The notes under the pieces were generated by a model. That model made no database searches, was not told the origin of the DNA, and saw only the letters and a program-made list of their open reading frames with translations. Shown piece after piece: positions 1-7,589 of a DNA stretch of 12,153 bases (position 1 is its first letter; each line of letters opens with the position of its first letter). The translations under genes were made by a program, and so were the position numbers. This stretch comes from JADFRG01 sp036986135 (GTDB lineage Bacteria; Chloroflexota; Anaerolineae; Anaerolineales; E44-bin32): NCBI GenBank assembly GCA_036986135.1, contig BTQZ01000063.1, positions 1 through 12,153 on the forward strand. The letters run 5' to 3'.

Positions 1-237
1 TCACCCGGCCCGGTTAGGACGCTCTCCGCGGCCGGAGTGAGCGGATTCAAGCGCATGTACAGGGAGTTTCCAGCAGTTGCACCGCTGCGGCGCCACATAT
101 CGCCGGAAGATATCGGCCATTCTGCAGTGTGGCTGGCGTCGGATTGGGCGCGAAATATCACCGGGGAAGTGTTGTTCGTGGACTCTGGGTACAATATCCT
201 CGGAGCATTTAGCCCGGATGCAACCCGCGACTCCTGA
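1..237 (+). CDS. fabI: Enoyl-[acyl-carrier-protein] reductase (NADH), FabI type, 3' end only
   Basis: This is the C-terminal 78 residues of an enoyl-ACP reductase; the start lies before the window. The frame is open from base 1 and reads GPVRTLSAAGV, then APLRRHISPEDIGHSAVWLA, a SDWARNITGE stretch and VDSGYNILG. These match the end of FabI: the GPIRTLA segment of the substrate-binding region, the PLRR..(T/S)xEDVG element and the TGE(I/V)xxVDxGxxI tail shared by short-chain dehydrogenase-like reductases. FabI reduces trans-2-enoyl-ACP with NAD(P)H in the last step of each round of type II fatty acid elongation in the cytoplasm. The sequence after NILG is about 11 residues longer than in many FabI proteins. 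The last 20 bases overlap the next gene, which suggests co-transcription. The family call is firm; the catalytic Tyr/Lys lie outside the window and were not seen. Confidence 0.9.
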   Translation, partial: SPGPVRTLSAAGVSGFKRMYREFPAVAPLRRHISPEDIGHSAVWLASDWARNITGEVLFVDSGYNILGAFSPDATRDS

Positions 238-1390
238 CCGCTTTTCCCAGCTGACGGACAAGCTTCAAGCCAGCCTCTTTCCCCGAATCGACCCCGAATT
301 GAGGGCTTCCCGGACCCAGCTGGCGCGTTCCATAGTCTCCGCCCAGTTTGCGATCTTGGGTCTCTGGGCGGTGTGGCTGCTGCTGTTCAACTCGTTAAAT
401 CCGGAAGGTCAGATCGCCATCGATCTGGCGGGAATCGCCTTCCTGGCGGGCGCGGGCGCGCTCGCGCTCTGGCTCCTGCGGAAGGGCTCTCTCAATAGAG
501 CAGGCTACGTGATCTCGCTCTCCTGGTTCCTGTTCGTCGCGGGGAGCGCGTTCCTGGTTCCAGAATATCTGGTATTCATCAGCGCCGCTTTCTTTCTTCC
601 CATATTGGTATCGGGAGCCATCATTGGAGGATGGGCTCCATTTATCTTCGCCTTCGGCAGCATCGCTGCCAACAGTATGGCGGTGGCCTATAGAAGCAAT
701 CCAGAAACCACACTAGGCTTTGTCAACGAATCGTCGCTGCTTATCTACGTGTTGGTGTTCGCGGTAGTGGCCCTCTCGGCTGCGTTGATCTCGAATTCCC
801 TCTCGGAACAAATCCAGAGATCGCTCTCCAACCTGCATAAGCAGGCGGATCAGATGGCAAAGCTCGCCCACACCGATCCGTTGACCGGGCTGTCCAATCG
901 ACGCCATCTCTTCGAACGGTTGGAGAGCGAATTTGCGCGCGCACAGCGCTATCGACGCCCTTTCTGTCTGCTTTACATCGACATGGACGGCTTCAAGGCC
1001 GTCAATGATCAATTCGGGCACCTCTTCGGGGATGAGATCTTGCGAGGATCAGCACGTGCGATGCAAGCCGTGCTGCGCGCCACGGATTTGCTGGCACGCA
1101 TCGGCGGCGACGAGTTTGCGGTCCTGCTGCCGGAGACAGACATCGAAGGGGCCGAACACGTTGCGGCCAAGTTAAGAAAGGCGCTCGCCGCCTACGGCAG
1201 TCAGCTCAGCCCCTCGCTGCCTTCATTGACTCTCTCTGTCGGGGTGGGACAGATCAGCGAAGAAGACGACGCGATCGAAGATATCCTCGCACGCGCGGAT
1301 AAGGCCCAATATCTGGCCAAGTCCGCGGGCAGGTCCCTCACTCGCACGCAGGAAGACCTGGAGCCTGCCGGCCAGGTCAAGCAAGCCTAG
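218..1390 (+). CDS. Membrane diguanylate cyclase with GGDEF domain
   Basis: A 390-residue protein predicted to make cyclic di-GMP from two GTP at the inner face of the membrane. Residues about 36-192 form some six hydrophobic helices with no recognised sensor domain name. A short linker (about 193-218) leads into a GGDEF domain that opens with the classic HTDPLTGLSNRR segment. The active-site loop RIGGDEF is intact (GGDEF at 296-300). The inhibitory RxxD site is present five residues before it (RATD, 287-290), so product feedback is expected. The C-terminal ADKAQYLAKSAGR matches the family ending. The ATG at 218 is preferred because GGAG lies 12 bases upstream and the longer in-frame extension (from 77) merely reads through fabI in another frame. 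It overlaps fabI by 20 bases. There is no EAL or HD-GYP partner in the window. Confidence 0.9.
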   Translation: MQPATPDRFSQLTDKLQASLFPRIDPELRASRTQLARSIVSAQFAILGLWAVWLLLFNSLNPEGQIAIDLAGIAFLAGAGALALWLLRKGSLNRAGYVISLSWFLFVAGSAFLVPEYLVFISAAFFLPILVSGAIIGGWAPFIFAFGSIAANSMAVAYRSNPETTLGFVNESSLLIYVLVFAVVALSAALISNSLSEQIQRSLSNLHKQADQMAKLAHTDPLTGLSNRRHLFERLESEFARAQRYRRPFCLLYIDMDGFKAVNDQFGHLFGDEILRGSARAMQAVLRATDLLARIGGDEFAVLLPETDIEGAEHVAAKLRKALAAYGSQLSPSLPSLTLSVGVGQISEEDDAIEDILARADKAQYLAKSAGRSLTRTQEDLEPAGQVKQA

Positions 1391-1445
1391 CCCCCCAGGA
1401 TAGTTAAGCACAACGCGTTTGCCCGGTCTGGTGTTGGGAGGAAAT

Positions 1446-1865
1446 ATGGTCAGCTCCGGTTCTATTGAATTGCAGACCCGCGGTCACGCCGATATGCATG
1501 ATGTGACCTCTCAGGTTCAGGACCATGTGCATGCCTCCGGTGTGCGCTCGGGGCTGGTGACCGTATTCACACCCTCTTCGACGAGCTCGCTCACGACGAT
1601 CGAGTTCGAATCGGGCGCTCTGGACGATCTGCGCAGAGCGCTGGATGAAATCGCTCCTCAGGATCGGGAGTACAGGCACAACCTTCGATGGCACGACGGC
1701 AACGGGCACTCCCATCTCCGGGCCGCGCTCCTGGGTCCCTCCCTGACAGTGCCCATCCTTGATGGACAGCTAACGTTGGGCACCTGGCAACAGATTCTCT
1801 TTGTCGACTTCGATGTTCGCGCTCGCAGCCGACGCCTGGTGGTGCAGATCGTTGGCGAGGCTTGA
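1446..1865 (+). CDS. YjbQ/UPF0047 family protein (putative secondary thiamine-phosphate synthase)
   Basis: A 139-residue single-domain cytoplasmic protein, the usual size for YjbQ/UPF0047. The family core is easy to see: VTVFTPSSTSSLTTIEFESG (residues 38-57; the usual form has TTA..INE), then GHSHLRAALLGPS (87-99), TVPILDGQLTLGTWQQI (101-117) and the C-terminal VDFDVRARSRRLVVQIVG. The conserved histidines of the GHSH segment are present. E. coli YjbQ has a weak thiamine-phosphate synthase activity, which is where the common product name comes from; the true role of the family is unsettled. The start at 1446 is supported by GGGAGG ending four bases before the ATG; an upstream alternative (1419) lacks such a site. 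It lies 55 bases after the diguanylate cyclase and 36 before the LmbE gene, all on the same strand. Confidence 0.9.
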   Translation: MVSSGSIELQTRGHADMHDVTSQVQDHVHASGVRSGLVTVFTPSSTSSLTTIEFESGALDDLRRALDEIAPQDREYRHNLRWHDGNGHSHLRAALLGPSLTVPILDGQLTLGTWQQILFVDFDVRARSRRLVVQIVGEA

Positions 1866-1901
1866 TATGGTATATTCGTGCGGCTTTTTCGGGGTTGAGA
1901 T

Positions 1902-2765
1902 TTGACAACGGAGACAATGTTGGTCGTCATGGCCCACCCGGATGACGAGACCTTTGGTCTAGGCGGTACTCTGGCACTCTACACGAATCGGGGCGTGAAG
2001 GTCCATCTGATTTGTGCCACACGCGGAGAGATGGGAACGGTTGCACCCGAGTTTATGGATGGCTATTCCAGCATCGCCGACCTTCGAGTTGATGAATTGC
2101 TCTGTGCCGCGGAGCAGCTCGGCCTGGAGGAAGTGAACTTCCTAGGCTACCGAGATTCAGGCATGGCGGGAACGGAGGACAACGAGCATCCAAGGGCCTT
2201 GGCTCAGGCTCCGGTGGATGAGCTCGTGGCGACGCTCGTGGGCTACATCCGGAAACTGAAACCGCAGGTGATGATCACCTTTGATCCGGAGGGTGGCTAC
2301 GGACATCCGGATCATGTCGCGGTGAATAGAGCAACGGTTAAAGCCTACAATGCGGCATCCGATTCGCAGCTTTTTCCCGAAGCGGGTTCCGCGTTCCAGC
2401 CGCAAAAATTGTACTTCTCGACCTTCTCCTTTCGATTTGTGGGACCCATGCTCGCCCTCTTGCGCCTACTTGGTCGAGACCCCCGCAAATGGGGCCGCAA
2501 TGAGGACATCGACCTCACAGAAGTCCTGGAAACTCGGTTCCCCATAAATGCCAAAGTCAACTATCGTAAGGTTGCGGACATCAAACGGAAAGCGATGGCC
2601 TGTCATGCCAGCCAACTCGGTATGGGGCCTTCCGCTCGAGGAGTGGTGGGCGCGTTGTTCCGGTTGGTTCGCCCAGGTGCGGTTGAGACGTTCATGCGCG
2701 CCGACCCTCCGGTCACCGGCGGCCGGATCGAACGAGATCTCTTCCAAGGCGTTCGCCTGACTTAG
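1902..2765 (+). CDS. LmbE/PIG-L family zinc-dependent deacetylase
   Basis: A 287-residue LmbE-like N-deacetylase. The family removes acetyl or acyl groups from GlcNAc-linked substrates: MshB and Mca in mycothiol metabolism, BshB in bacillithiol metabolism, and PIG-L. The metal site is intact: AHPDDE at residues 11-16 (His12 and Asp15 as likely ligands, Asp14 as likely general base) and HPDH at 135-138 with His138 as third ligand. The GYRDSGM stretch (82-88) and YGHPDH context are reminiscent of the MshB/Mca branch, so a thiol-sugar or conjugate substrate is possible but not shown. An in-frame TGA at 1896 limits the start to TTG 1902 or ATG 1917. ATG 1917 has GGAG only three bases away and would still keep the whole active site. 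No signal peptide is seen. Confidence 0.88.
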   Translation: MTTETMLVVMAHPDDETFGLGGTLALYTNRGVKVHLICATRGEMGTVAPEFMDGYSSIADLRVDELLCAAEQLGLEEVNFLGYRDSGMAGTEDNEHPRALAQAPVDELVATLVGYIRKLKPQVMITFDPEGGYGHPDHVAVNRATVKAYNAASDSQLFPEAGSAFQPQKLYFSTFSFRFVGPMLALLRLLGRDPRKWGRNEDIDLTEVLETRFPINAKVNYRKVADIKRKAMACHASQLGMGPSARGVVGALFRLVRPGAVETFMRADPPVTGGRIERDLFQGVRLT

Positions 2766-2827
2766 GCTGCGCGCGAGACCGGATTGCTTCCACTGTCAAC
2801 ATGTCAACATGAATTAGGATCTTCTTC

Positions 2828-3349
2828 ATGCTCGAATTCATTCCGGTTGCCCTGCTCCCCATCCTGATTTTTTTCATCCGAGTGACCGACATGTCGCTGG
2901 ATACGCTGCGCGTGCTGTTTGTCGTCCGAGGCCGGCGACCTCAGGCGTGGGTGGTGGGGTTCATGCAGTCCGCCTTATGGGTGATCGCGGTAGCTAGCGT
3001 TTTGAGCCATCTGGACAACTTGCTCAACGTCCTGGCTTACGCGGCCGGTTTCGCAACCGGCAATGTGGTCGGCATGCGAATCGAGGAACGACTAGCTATC
3101 GGGCACGGCCATCTGAGGGTGATCAGTCCGCAGCGAGGGGAGGCCGTTGCGGCCGCAGTGCGCGCCGCCGGCTATGCGGTTACTGAGCTATCCGGTAGAG
3201 GAAAAGACGGAACTGTTTCCATCCTGACGACCAGCGTGCGCCGACGAGATATCGATCCCGTGCGCGGCGAGGTCCTCCGAGCAGACCCGGATGCGTTCGT
3301 GACACTCTCAGATGTAAGGCCGCTTCATCGAGGCTTTTGGCGGGCCTAG
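2828..3349 (+). CDS. UPF0316 family membrane protein, first copy (DUF5698-DUF2179)
   Basis: A 173-residue protein of the UPF0316 family. Three hydrophobic helices (about residues 5-20, 40-60 and 63-82) carry the DUF5698-like signature SLDTLRVLFVVRGRR and LAYAAGFATGNVVGM. A soluble C-terminal DUF2179 domain follows (about 95-170: GYAVTELSGRGKDGTVSILT, RRRDI, DPDAFVTLSDV). DUF2179 is also the C-terminal domain of YitT proteins. No reaction or ligand is established. The gene starts at ATG 2828 with a TTAGGAT site about seven bases upstream, 62 bases after the LmbE gene. Its stop lies only five bases before the ATG of a paralogue of the same architecture, so the two are surely co-expressed and may form a heteromeric complex. 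Confidence 0.88.
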   Translation: MLEFIPVALLPILIFFIRVTDMSLDTLRVLFVVRGRRPQAWVVGFMQSALWVIAVASVLSHLDNLLNVLAYAAGFATGNVVGMRIEERLAIGHGHLRVISPQRGEAVAAAVRAAGYAVTELSGRGKDGTVSILTTSVRRRDIDPVRGEVLRADPDAFVTLSDVRPLHRGFWRA

Positions 3350-3354
3350 ATCTC

Positions 3355-3897
3355 ATGAGCATTCCCTTTCCCGGAATCGACTGGTTAGGGTTGAGCCCCG
3401 GTGCCGTCTTGGCGGTGCTGTTCGGCCTGCGCACAGCTGACCTGACCCTGGCGACCTTGCGCGTGCTTGCCATCATCCGCGGGCGGCCGACGGTGGCCTG
3501 GTTGCTTGGCTTTTTCGGGGCGACCCTTTTCATCTTGGGGGCAGCTGGTCTCCTGGCTAACATCACCCAACCCCTAAGCATTGTGGCCTACGCAGCGGGC
3601 TTCGCCACCGGCACTGCGATGGGCCTGACGCTGGAACGTCAGTTCCTGCCTGCAAACTCCCTGGTCCGCATCTACAGCCCTTCTCGAGGCCGCGCCATCG
3701 CTTCGGCCCTGCGAGAGGTGGGCAGAGGGGCCACAGAAGTTCCCGCTCGTGGGCGTGGCGGCACCGTGGACGTGATCTTTACCTATATTCGAAGGCGTCA
3801 GGAGAATCGGGTGCGCAGAGAAATCCGGAAACTGGATCCGGAGGTCGTTATGACGGTGGAGAATGTTCGCGTTCTGGCCGGTGGATGGAGACCCTAA
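3355..3897 (+). CDS. UPF0316 family membrane protein, second copy (DUF5698-DUF2179)
   Basis: A 180-residue paralogue of the preceding gene, with the same three N-terminal helices and the same landmarks: TLATLRVLAIIRGRP, then VAYAAGFATGTAMGLTLE, then the C-terminal domain with GATEVPARGRGGTVDVIF, RRRQENRVRREI and DPEVVMTVENV. The copies share layout and key residues but differ widely elsewhere, so the duplication is old rather than recent. ATG 3355 lies five bases after the stop of the first copy; an in-frame TTG at 3337 would overlap that gene and has a GAGG three bases upstream, so the start is uncertain by six codons. The stop TAA (3895-3897) overlaps the stop of the convergent ABC permease. 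Function unknown. Confidence 0.87.
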   Translation: MSIPFPGIDWLGLSPGAVLAVLFGLRTADLTLATLRVLAIIRGRPTVAWLLGFFGATLFILGAAGLLANITQPLSIVAYAAGFATGTAMGLTLERQFLPANSLVRIYSPSRGRAIASALREVGRGATEVPARGRGGTVDVIFTYIRRRQENRVRREIRKLDPEVVMTVENVRVLAGGWRP

Positions 3898-5138
3898 TCC
3901 CTCAACGCGCCGATTAAGATCTTTGGGGAAAAGGGTTGTCCCGATAACAAATGGTGCGCCCGAAAGAGTCTGGCCGCGATTTTCATGGCCAGGAATACTG
4001 CCGCCCCAAGCAATGCCGCCGCCAGCACCGGCTGCCAACCGGGCACCTGGCCGGTGGTCAGGCGCTGAACCATATTGAGCGGCGACGTCACGGGGAATAG
4101 GCTGAGCGCAGTCATGAGCGCACCGTTCGGCCGCTCGATGGAAAATAATCCGATCATGTACCCCACAAGCATGGGCCCCATCACAATCCACGAAGCCTTG
4201 GTCGTCTCCTTGACGTTTGGGACGAGTGCACCGATCCCCGCCATTAGGCTGGCATAGAGCGTAAAACCCAGTAGGAAGAACACGATCGCCCACGGCAGCA
4301 ATAATCCCGGGACTTCAAATTCGACTGGGAGATTGGGCTGGCTCACCCGCAGCGCGGCTACCGCGGCCGCCACCCAGGCCGCGAATCCCAGCAAGGTTCC
4401 TATTCCCAGTCCCAGGATCTTCCCCGCCATCAACTGGAGCGGATCGATCGAAGAGGCCAGAATCTCGATCAGTCGATTCTGCTTTTCTCCGCTGACGCTG
4501 CGAATCAATAGCGCGGATCCATTAGTCAGTACAATGAAGAAAAAAACCATCACCAACATTGGCATGCGACCGATCCATGGATTGGCCTCGCAATCCATGC
4601 CCGGGCGGGCACAATCTCCGTCTAGCCCGGCCTCCAGCGCTGAGAGATCGATTTCTTCAAGCGCCACCGGATCCGATATCCAATCTGCCAGCTCAGCGTC
4701 AGCGCCAACCAAGTTGAAAAGAAGCGTCCGGCGCATGATCCAATCCTGTCGATCGGTGGCGAGTGGGTTGAGCGAGGGGTGGACGTAGATCAGCTCACCC
4801 GAGGCCAGGTAATCCGATGGCACAACATAGTAGGCAGTAATGCGCTCTTCGGACAGTGCTTCCCTGGCCTGCTCTTCAATTGGAAATTCAATGAGCGTAC
4901 CCTCTGGAATTTCCACGGGCAGTTCCCCGATCAATCCTGCTCTGTCAACGAATCCCTCGACCTCTAGCTGCTGCGGCTCATTGTCCGCTAAATCCTGTGC
5001 TTGTGGCCCTGATCTGGCCAGATTGATTCCCGCCAGGACCAGCAAGCTTACAATTGGGAAACCGAATGCCAGAATAAGGTAGCCGGGCTTTCTAAGCAAT
5101 GTGATCAGTTCGTACTTGAGCACCAACAGCATCTTCAT
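3894..5138 (-). CDS. ABC-2 type permease, NatB-like (second permease of operon)
   Basis: A 414-residue membrane subunit of a NatA/NatB-like ABC exporter. The layout is typical: a cytoplasmic start (MKMLLVLKYELITLLRKPGY), one helix at about 19-41, an extracytoplasmic domain of about 150 residues (42-190), then five or six helices. Right after the second helix comes SGEKQNRLIEIL (216-227), the cytoplasmic EK..R..E(I/V)L motif seen in NatB-type permeases. The outer domain has two close cysteines (176 and 183) that could form a disulfide. B. subtilis NatAB exports Na+, but relatives move other substrates, so the cargo is not assigned. Its start overlaps the stop of the neighbouring permease by four bases (ATGA), implying coupled translation. 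It is the last gene of the operon, and its TAG overlaps the convergent UPF0316 stop, leaving no room for a terminator between them. Confidence 0.9.
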   Translation of the reverse strand: MKMLLVLKYELITLLRKPGYLILAFGFPIVSLLVLAGINLARSGPQAQDLADNEPQQLEVEGFVDRAGLIGELPVEIPEGTLIEFPIEEQAREALSEERITAYYVVPSDYLASGELIYVHPSLNPLATDRQDWIMRRTLLFNLVGADAELADWISDPVALEEIDLSALEAGLDGDCARPGMDCEANPWIGRMPMLVMVFFFIVLTNGSALLIRSVSGEKQNRLIEILASSIDPLQLMAGKILGLGIGTLLGFAAWVAAAVAALRVSQPNLPVEFEVPGLLLPWAIVFFLLGFTLYASLMAGIGALVPNVKETTKASWIVMGPMLVGYMIGLFSIERPNGALMTALSLFPVTSPLNMVQRLTTGQVPGWQPVLAAALLGAAVFLAMKIAARLFRAHHLLSGQPFSPKILIGALRD

Positions 5139-6355
5139 GTTCGAGCCTTGGCTCCTCGGCGACCAAGGATTTCACCCAGTCTGAGACGTTGGCCGTAGCG
5201 CAGCATCCCAAGTCGATATGCCTTACCCGCCAGCCATATGGCCACCAGCGCGCATGCGATTTGGATAAACATACTCGCTAGGATCTGCCAGGTTGGGACC
5301 ACCGTAAGCATGCTCCTTATTCCTATGGTGAGTATGGAGGTCAGAGGAAGGAGCGAGAGAGAGATCGCCAGTCCGCCGTGTGGGTCGTTGGCAATTGCCA
5401 GCAGCGCGTAAATTGGAATTATCAATACCATAAAGAGCATCGGGCCGATGGCCTGTCCTTCCTGCGCATCTACGATCGTCGCTCCCAGCGCGAACATCAC
5501 CGCGGAGGCGAATACAAAGCTCGGTAGTGCTACCGCCAGCACCGCGATCAGGCTGGCCCAATCGATGATCGGGTCTTTGAACCATTCCACGCCAAAGATA
5601 CTACCGGCCAGCCAGATCGCAGCAATGCCAATCAAGATCCAGAATGCCAATTGAATCAGGCTCACTGTGACAATGCCAAGCAACTTGCCGGTGATCATCC
5701 GGGAGGATGAGATCGAAGTGGTCAGAACTTCTATGGTGCGATTGCTCTTTTCATCCACCAGGCCGGACATGAGCGATCCGGCTCCCGTGATCAGCAGCCC
5801 GCCTACCGCCAACCCCAATATTATCGGCAGGACCGATCCCAGGGGCGGTGCACTTGCGGGAAAGAGCCGGGTTCCGTCGGGATTGCGAATCGTGATTCGA
5901 ATACGGTCCGCCGCTCTCCAAGCGACCTCCTCGGGCAGGTGATCGAGTAGGTTCAGTTGAAGGAAATCGTAAAAGCTGCGGGTTGCCTCCGAGGAGGGCT
6001 GCTCGTGAAATACGAGCTCCGCGCCTCGGCTTTCGGCGTAGTCCGCCTGGAGCACATAGTATGCCTGTATCCCTCCGCCTTCGAGGGCCGCGCTGGCCTC
6101 AACCCGGCTCGGGAAAGCCAGGATTTCGATTTGGTGATCCGATTCTTCGATCGGAAATGGGCGCGGCGCCTCCAAAACCCCAGAAAGGTCGACGTAGCCA
6201 ATGGGAAGATCGTTCCTGCTGAGCGACTCCATGATGATGCCTGGAACGACCAACATCGCGATGAAAAGCGGCATACTCAGGAGAACGAAGATGAAGCTCT
6301 TCCTAAATACCGCACGTCGAATCTCCTCGAAGGCCACGAGCCTTACTTTGTTCAT
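5135..6355 (-). CDS. ABC-2 type permease, NatB-like (first permease of operon)
   Basis: A 406-residue paralogue of the adjacent permease: one N-terminal helix (about 21-43), an extracytoplasmic domain (about 44-172), then five to six helices. The NatB-type cytoplasmic motif reads VDEKSNRTIEVL (200-211). Both permeases also share the outer-domain pattern (I)xAYYVxxxDY (here about 96-106, in the neighbour 100-110), which points to gene duplication and a heterodimeric channel served by one ATPase. The C-terminal tail is basic (RRGAKART). The ATG directly follows the TAG of the ATPase gene with no gap, and the stop overlaps the next permease by four bases, so the three genes form one translationally linked unit. 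Substrate unknown. Confidence 0.9.
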   Translation of the reverse strand: MNKVRLVAFEEIRRAVFRKSFIFVLLSMPLFIAMLVVPGIIMESLSRNDLPIGYVDLSGVLEAPRPFPIEESDHQIEILAFPSRVEASAALEGGGIQAYYVLQADYAESRGAELVFHEQPSSEATRSFYDFLQLNLLDHLPEEVAWRAADRIRITIRNPDGTRLFPASAPPLGSVLPIILGLAVGGLLITGAGSLMSGLVDEKSNRTIEVLTTSISSSRMITGKLLGIVTVSLIQLAFWILIGIAAIWLAGSIFGVEWFKDPIIDWASLIAVLAVALPSFVFASAVMFALGATIVDAQEGQAIGPMLFMVLIIPIYALLAIANDPHGGLAISLSLLPLTSILTIGIRSMLTVVPTWQILASMFIQIACALVAIWLAGKAYRLGMLRYGQRLRLGEILGRRGAKART

Positions 6356-7255
6356 CTAGCCGTTCTGACCTTCTCTGACCGCGCGGATAAAGATCTCGGC
6401 CAGCGATGGCATGGCGATCTCGAACTTCTCCAGCGTGAGATCGTATTCCATCAAGCGCCGCAGAACGGATTGTGGGGACTCGCCGGGCCCGAGCGTGAGC
6501 CTTGCCGACCCGTTGACCGTTACCGATGACTCCACACCCTTCAAGATAGGTAAGTCCTCTACGGTTCGGACGAGAACTTCCTCTCCCGCATATTGGCGCC
6601 TGATCGCATCTAGTCTGCCGTACAGCAGGTTCCTGCCCTGATTGATAAGCAGAATGCGATCGCACATTTGCTCCACCTGGTGCATCTGATGAGTTGACAT
6701 GAGGATGGTTGCCCCATCTCTCTGCAGATCCCGTATCAGATCCTTCACCATCTGCGTGTTGATTGGATCTAATGAGGTGAAGGGCTCATCGATGATGACC
6801 AAATCCGGACGATGCAGGATGGTGGCTATGATCTGCGCCTTCTGCTGCATGCCCTTGCTCAGCTCCTTGACTTTCTTCTGCCGGTGTTGAGCCAGGTCAA
6901 AGCGATCCAGGTAATCTTGCAGTCGACTCTTGGCTTCCCCTGCCGGTACACCTTTGAGCCTTGCCAAGTAGATCAGACAGCGCTCCAGTGAAACATCTTG
7001 ATATAGCCCGCGCTCTTCCGGCATGTAGCCAATGCGGTCCTTTGTCTCTTCGCTCATCTCCCCGCCCAGCACCGAGATTGAGCCTCGGTCGGGCTTGAAG
7101 ATGTCAAGGATGAGTCGGATGGTGGTGGTCTTGCCGGCGCCGTTCGGACCCAGTAAACCAAAGATCTCACCGCTTGCTACCTCAAAGGAGACATCGACCA
7201 CTGCCTTCGTATCGCCGAAGGATTTGGACACGCCGGATACTTCGATCGCGTTCAT
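6356..7255 (-). CDS. ABC transporter ATP-binding protein, NatA-like
   Basis: A 299-residue ATPase that would power the two permeases encoded just downstream. Walker A is GPNGAGKT (36-43), the ABC signature LSKGM (132-136), Walker B LVIIDEP (152-158) and the H-loop histidine lies in STHQM (His189). The segment GYMPEERGLY (77-85) is typical of the NatA branch, where glutamate sits near the usual Q-loop. After residue about 215 comes the C-terminal extension common in this branch (DUF4162-like), ending EIFIRAVREG. ATG 7255 was chosen because AGAGAAGGA lies just before it; an ATG five codons further upstream (7270) has no ribosome-binding site. The small-protein gene upstream ends 87 bases away, on the same strand. 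Confidence 0.93.
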   Translation of the reverse strand: MNAIEVSGVSKSFGDTKAVVDVSFEVASGEIFGLLGPNGAGKTTTIRLILDIFKPDRGSISVLGGEMSEETKDRIGYMPEERGLYQDVSLERCLIYLARLKGVPAGEAKSRLQDYLDRFDLAQHRQKKVKELSKGMQQKAQIIATILHRPDLVIIDEPFTSLDPINTQMVKDLIRDLQRDGATILMSTHQMHQVEQMCDRILLINQGRNLLYGRLDAIRRQYAGEEVLVRTVEDLPILKGVESSVTVNGSARLTLGPGESPQSVLRRLMEYDLTLEKFEIAMPSLAEIFIRAVREGQNG

Positions 7256-7300
7256 TGTTCCTTCTCTCATGTTGAGACCGATGATGGAATCCTTGTACCA

Positions 7301-7315
7301 CGAACTTCGAGTTCG
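7301..7315. promoter_or_regulatory. 15-base inverted repeat between the 77-residue gene and the NatA-like gene
   Basis: CGAACT-TCG-AGTTCG is a perfect 6-base-arm inverted repeat. It lies 28 bases past the stop of the 77-residue gene and 46 bases before the NatA-like start. It could be an operator for the ABC operon or a small hairpin. A terminator is unlikely because no T-run follows on the minus strand. It resembles Gram-positive LexA boxes (CGAAC-N4-GTTCG) but the spacer is five, not four, so that reading is weak. Confidence 0.35.
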
Positions 7316-7342
7316 GGGTCGGCGAATTGTCCTCGTCGCCTG

Positions 7343-7576
7343 CTACTGGCTAGAGATGTCGAGACTGCGCGGTTCTGAGAATGGGCTGCGAAGCGATTCT
7401 CCAAGCGGCAACAGTGCCATCCCAATGAACACAACAACGCCTTGAAATCTTTCAAAGCCGCTTGTCTGAGTCTCCCCCTTGGCTTCCTTTGCGAGGCGAT
7501 GCCGGTCGGCTTCTGATAGCCTATCTTTCATTCTCATCCTGGCAATCTCATAGATAATCTCTGGTGCAATAAACAT
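7343..7576 (-). CDS. 77-residue protein of unknown function
   Basis: A small protein that begins MFIAPEIIYEIARMRMKDRL, continues with a charged helix (SEADRHRLAKEAKG) and then has one hydrophobic stretch (about residues 46-59, VVVFIGMALLPLG) before a polar tail. It may sit in or on the membrane through that segment. No known domain was recognised. ATG 7576 is preferred over the upstream in-frame start because AAAGGAG precedes it at about nine bases. It starts 13 bases after the stop of the receiver protein, so the two are likely co-transcribed. Translation is well supported by the ribosome-binding site, less so by family recognition. Confidence 0.65.
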   Translation of the reverse strand: MFIAPEIIYEIARMRMKDRLSEADRHRLAKEAKGETQTSGFERFQGVVVFIGMALLPLGESLRSPFSEPRSLDISSQ

Positions 7577-7589
7577 ATCAGCCTCTCCT

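Noticed and set aside
77..217. N-terminal extension of the diguanylate cyclase
   Set aside because: These codons overlap fabI in another frame and read as Cys/Arg-rich non-protein sequence; ATG 218 fits better.
2795..2810. Tandem 8-base duplication GTCAACAT x2
   Set aside because: Only two short copies in a 62-base gap; no inferred role, easily a replication slip.
7301..7315. LexA box
   Set aside because: The spacer is five bases instead of four and no SOS gene is adjacent; kept only as an unassigned inverted repeat.
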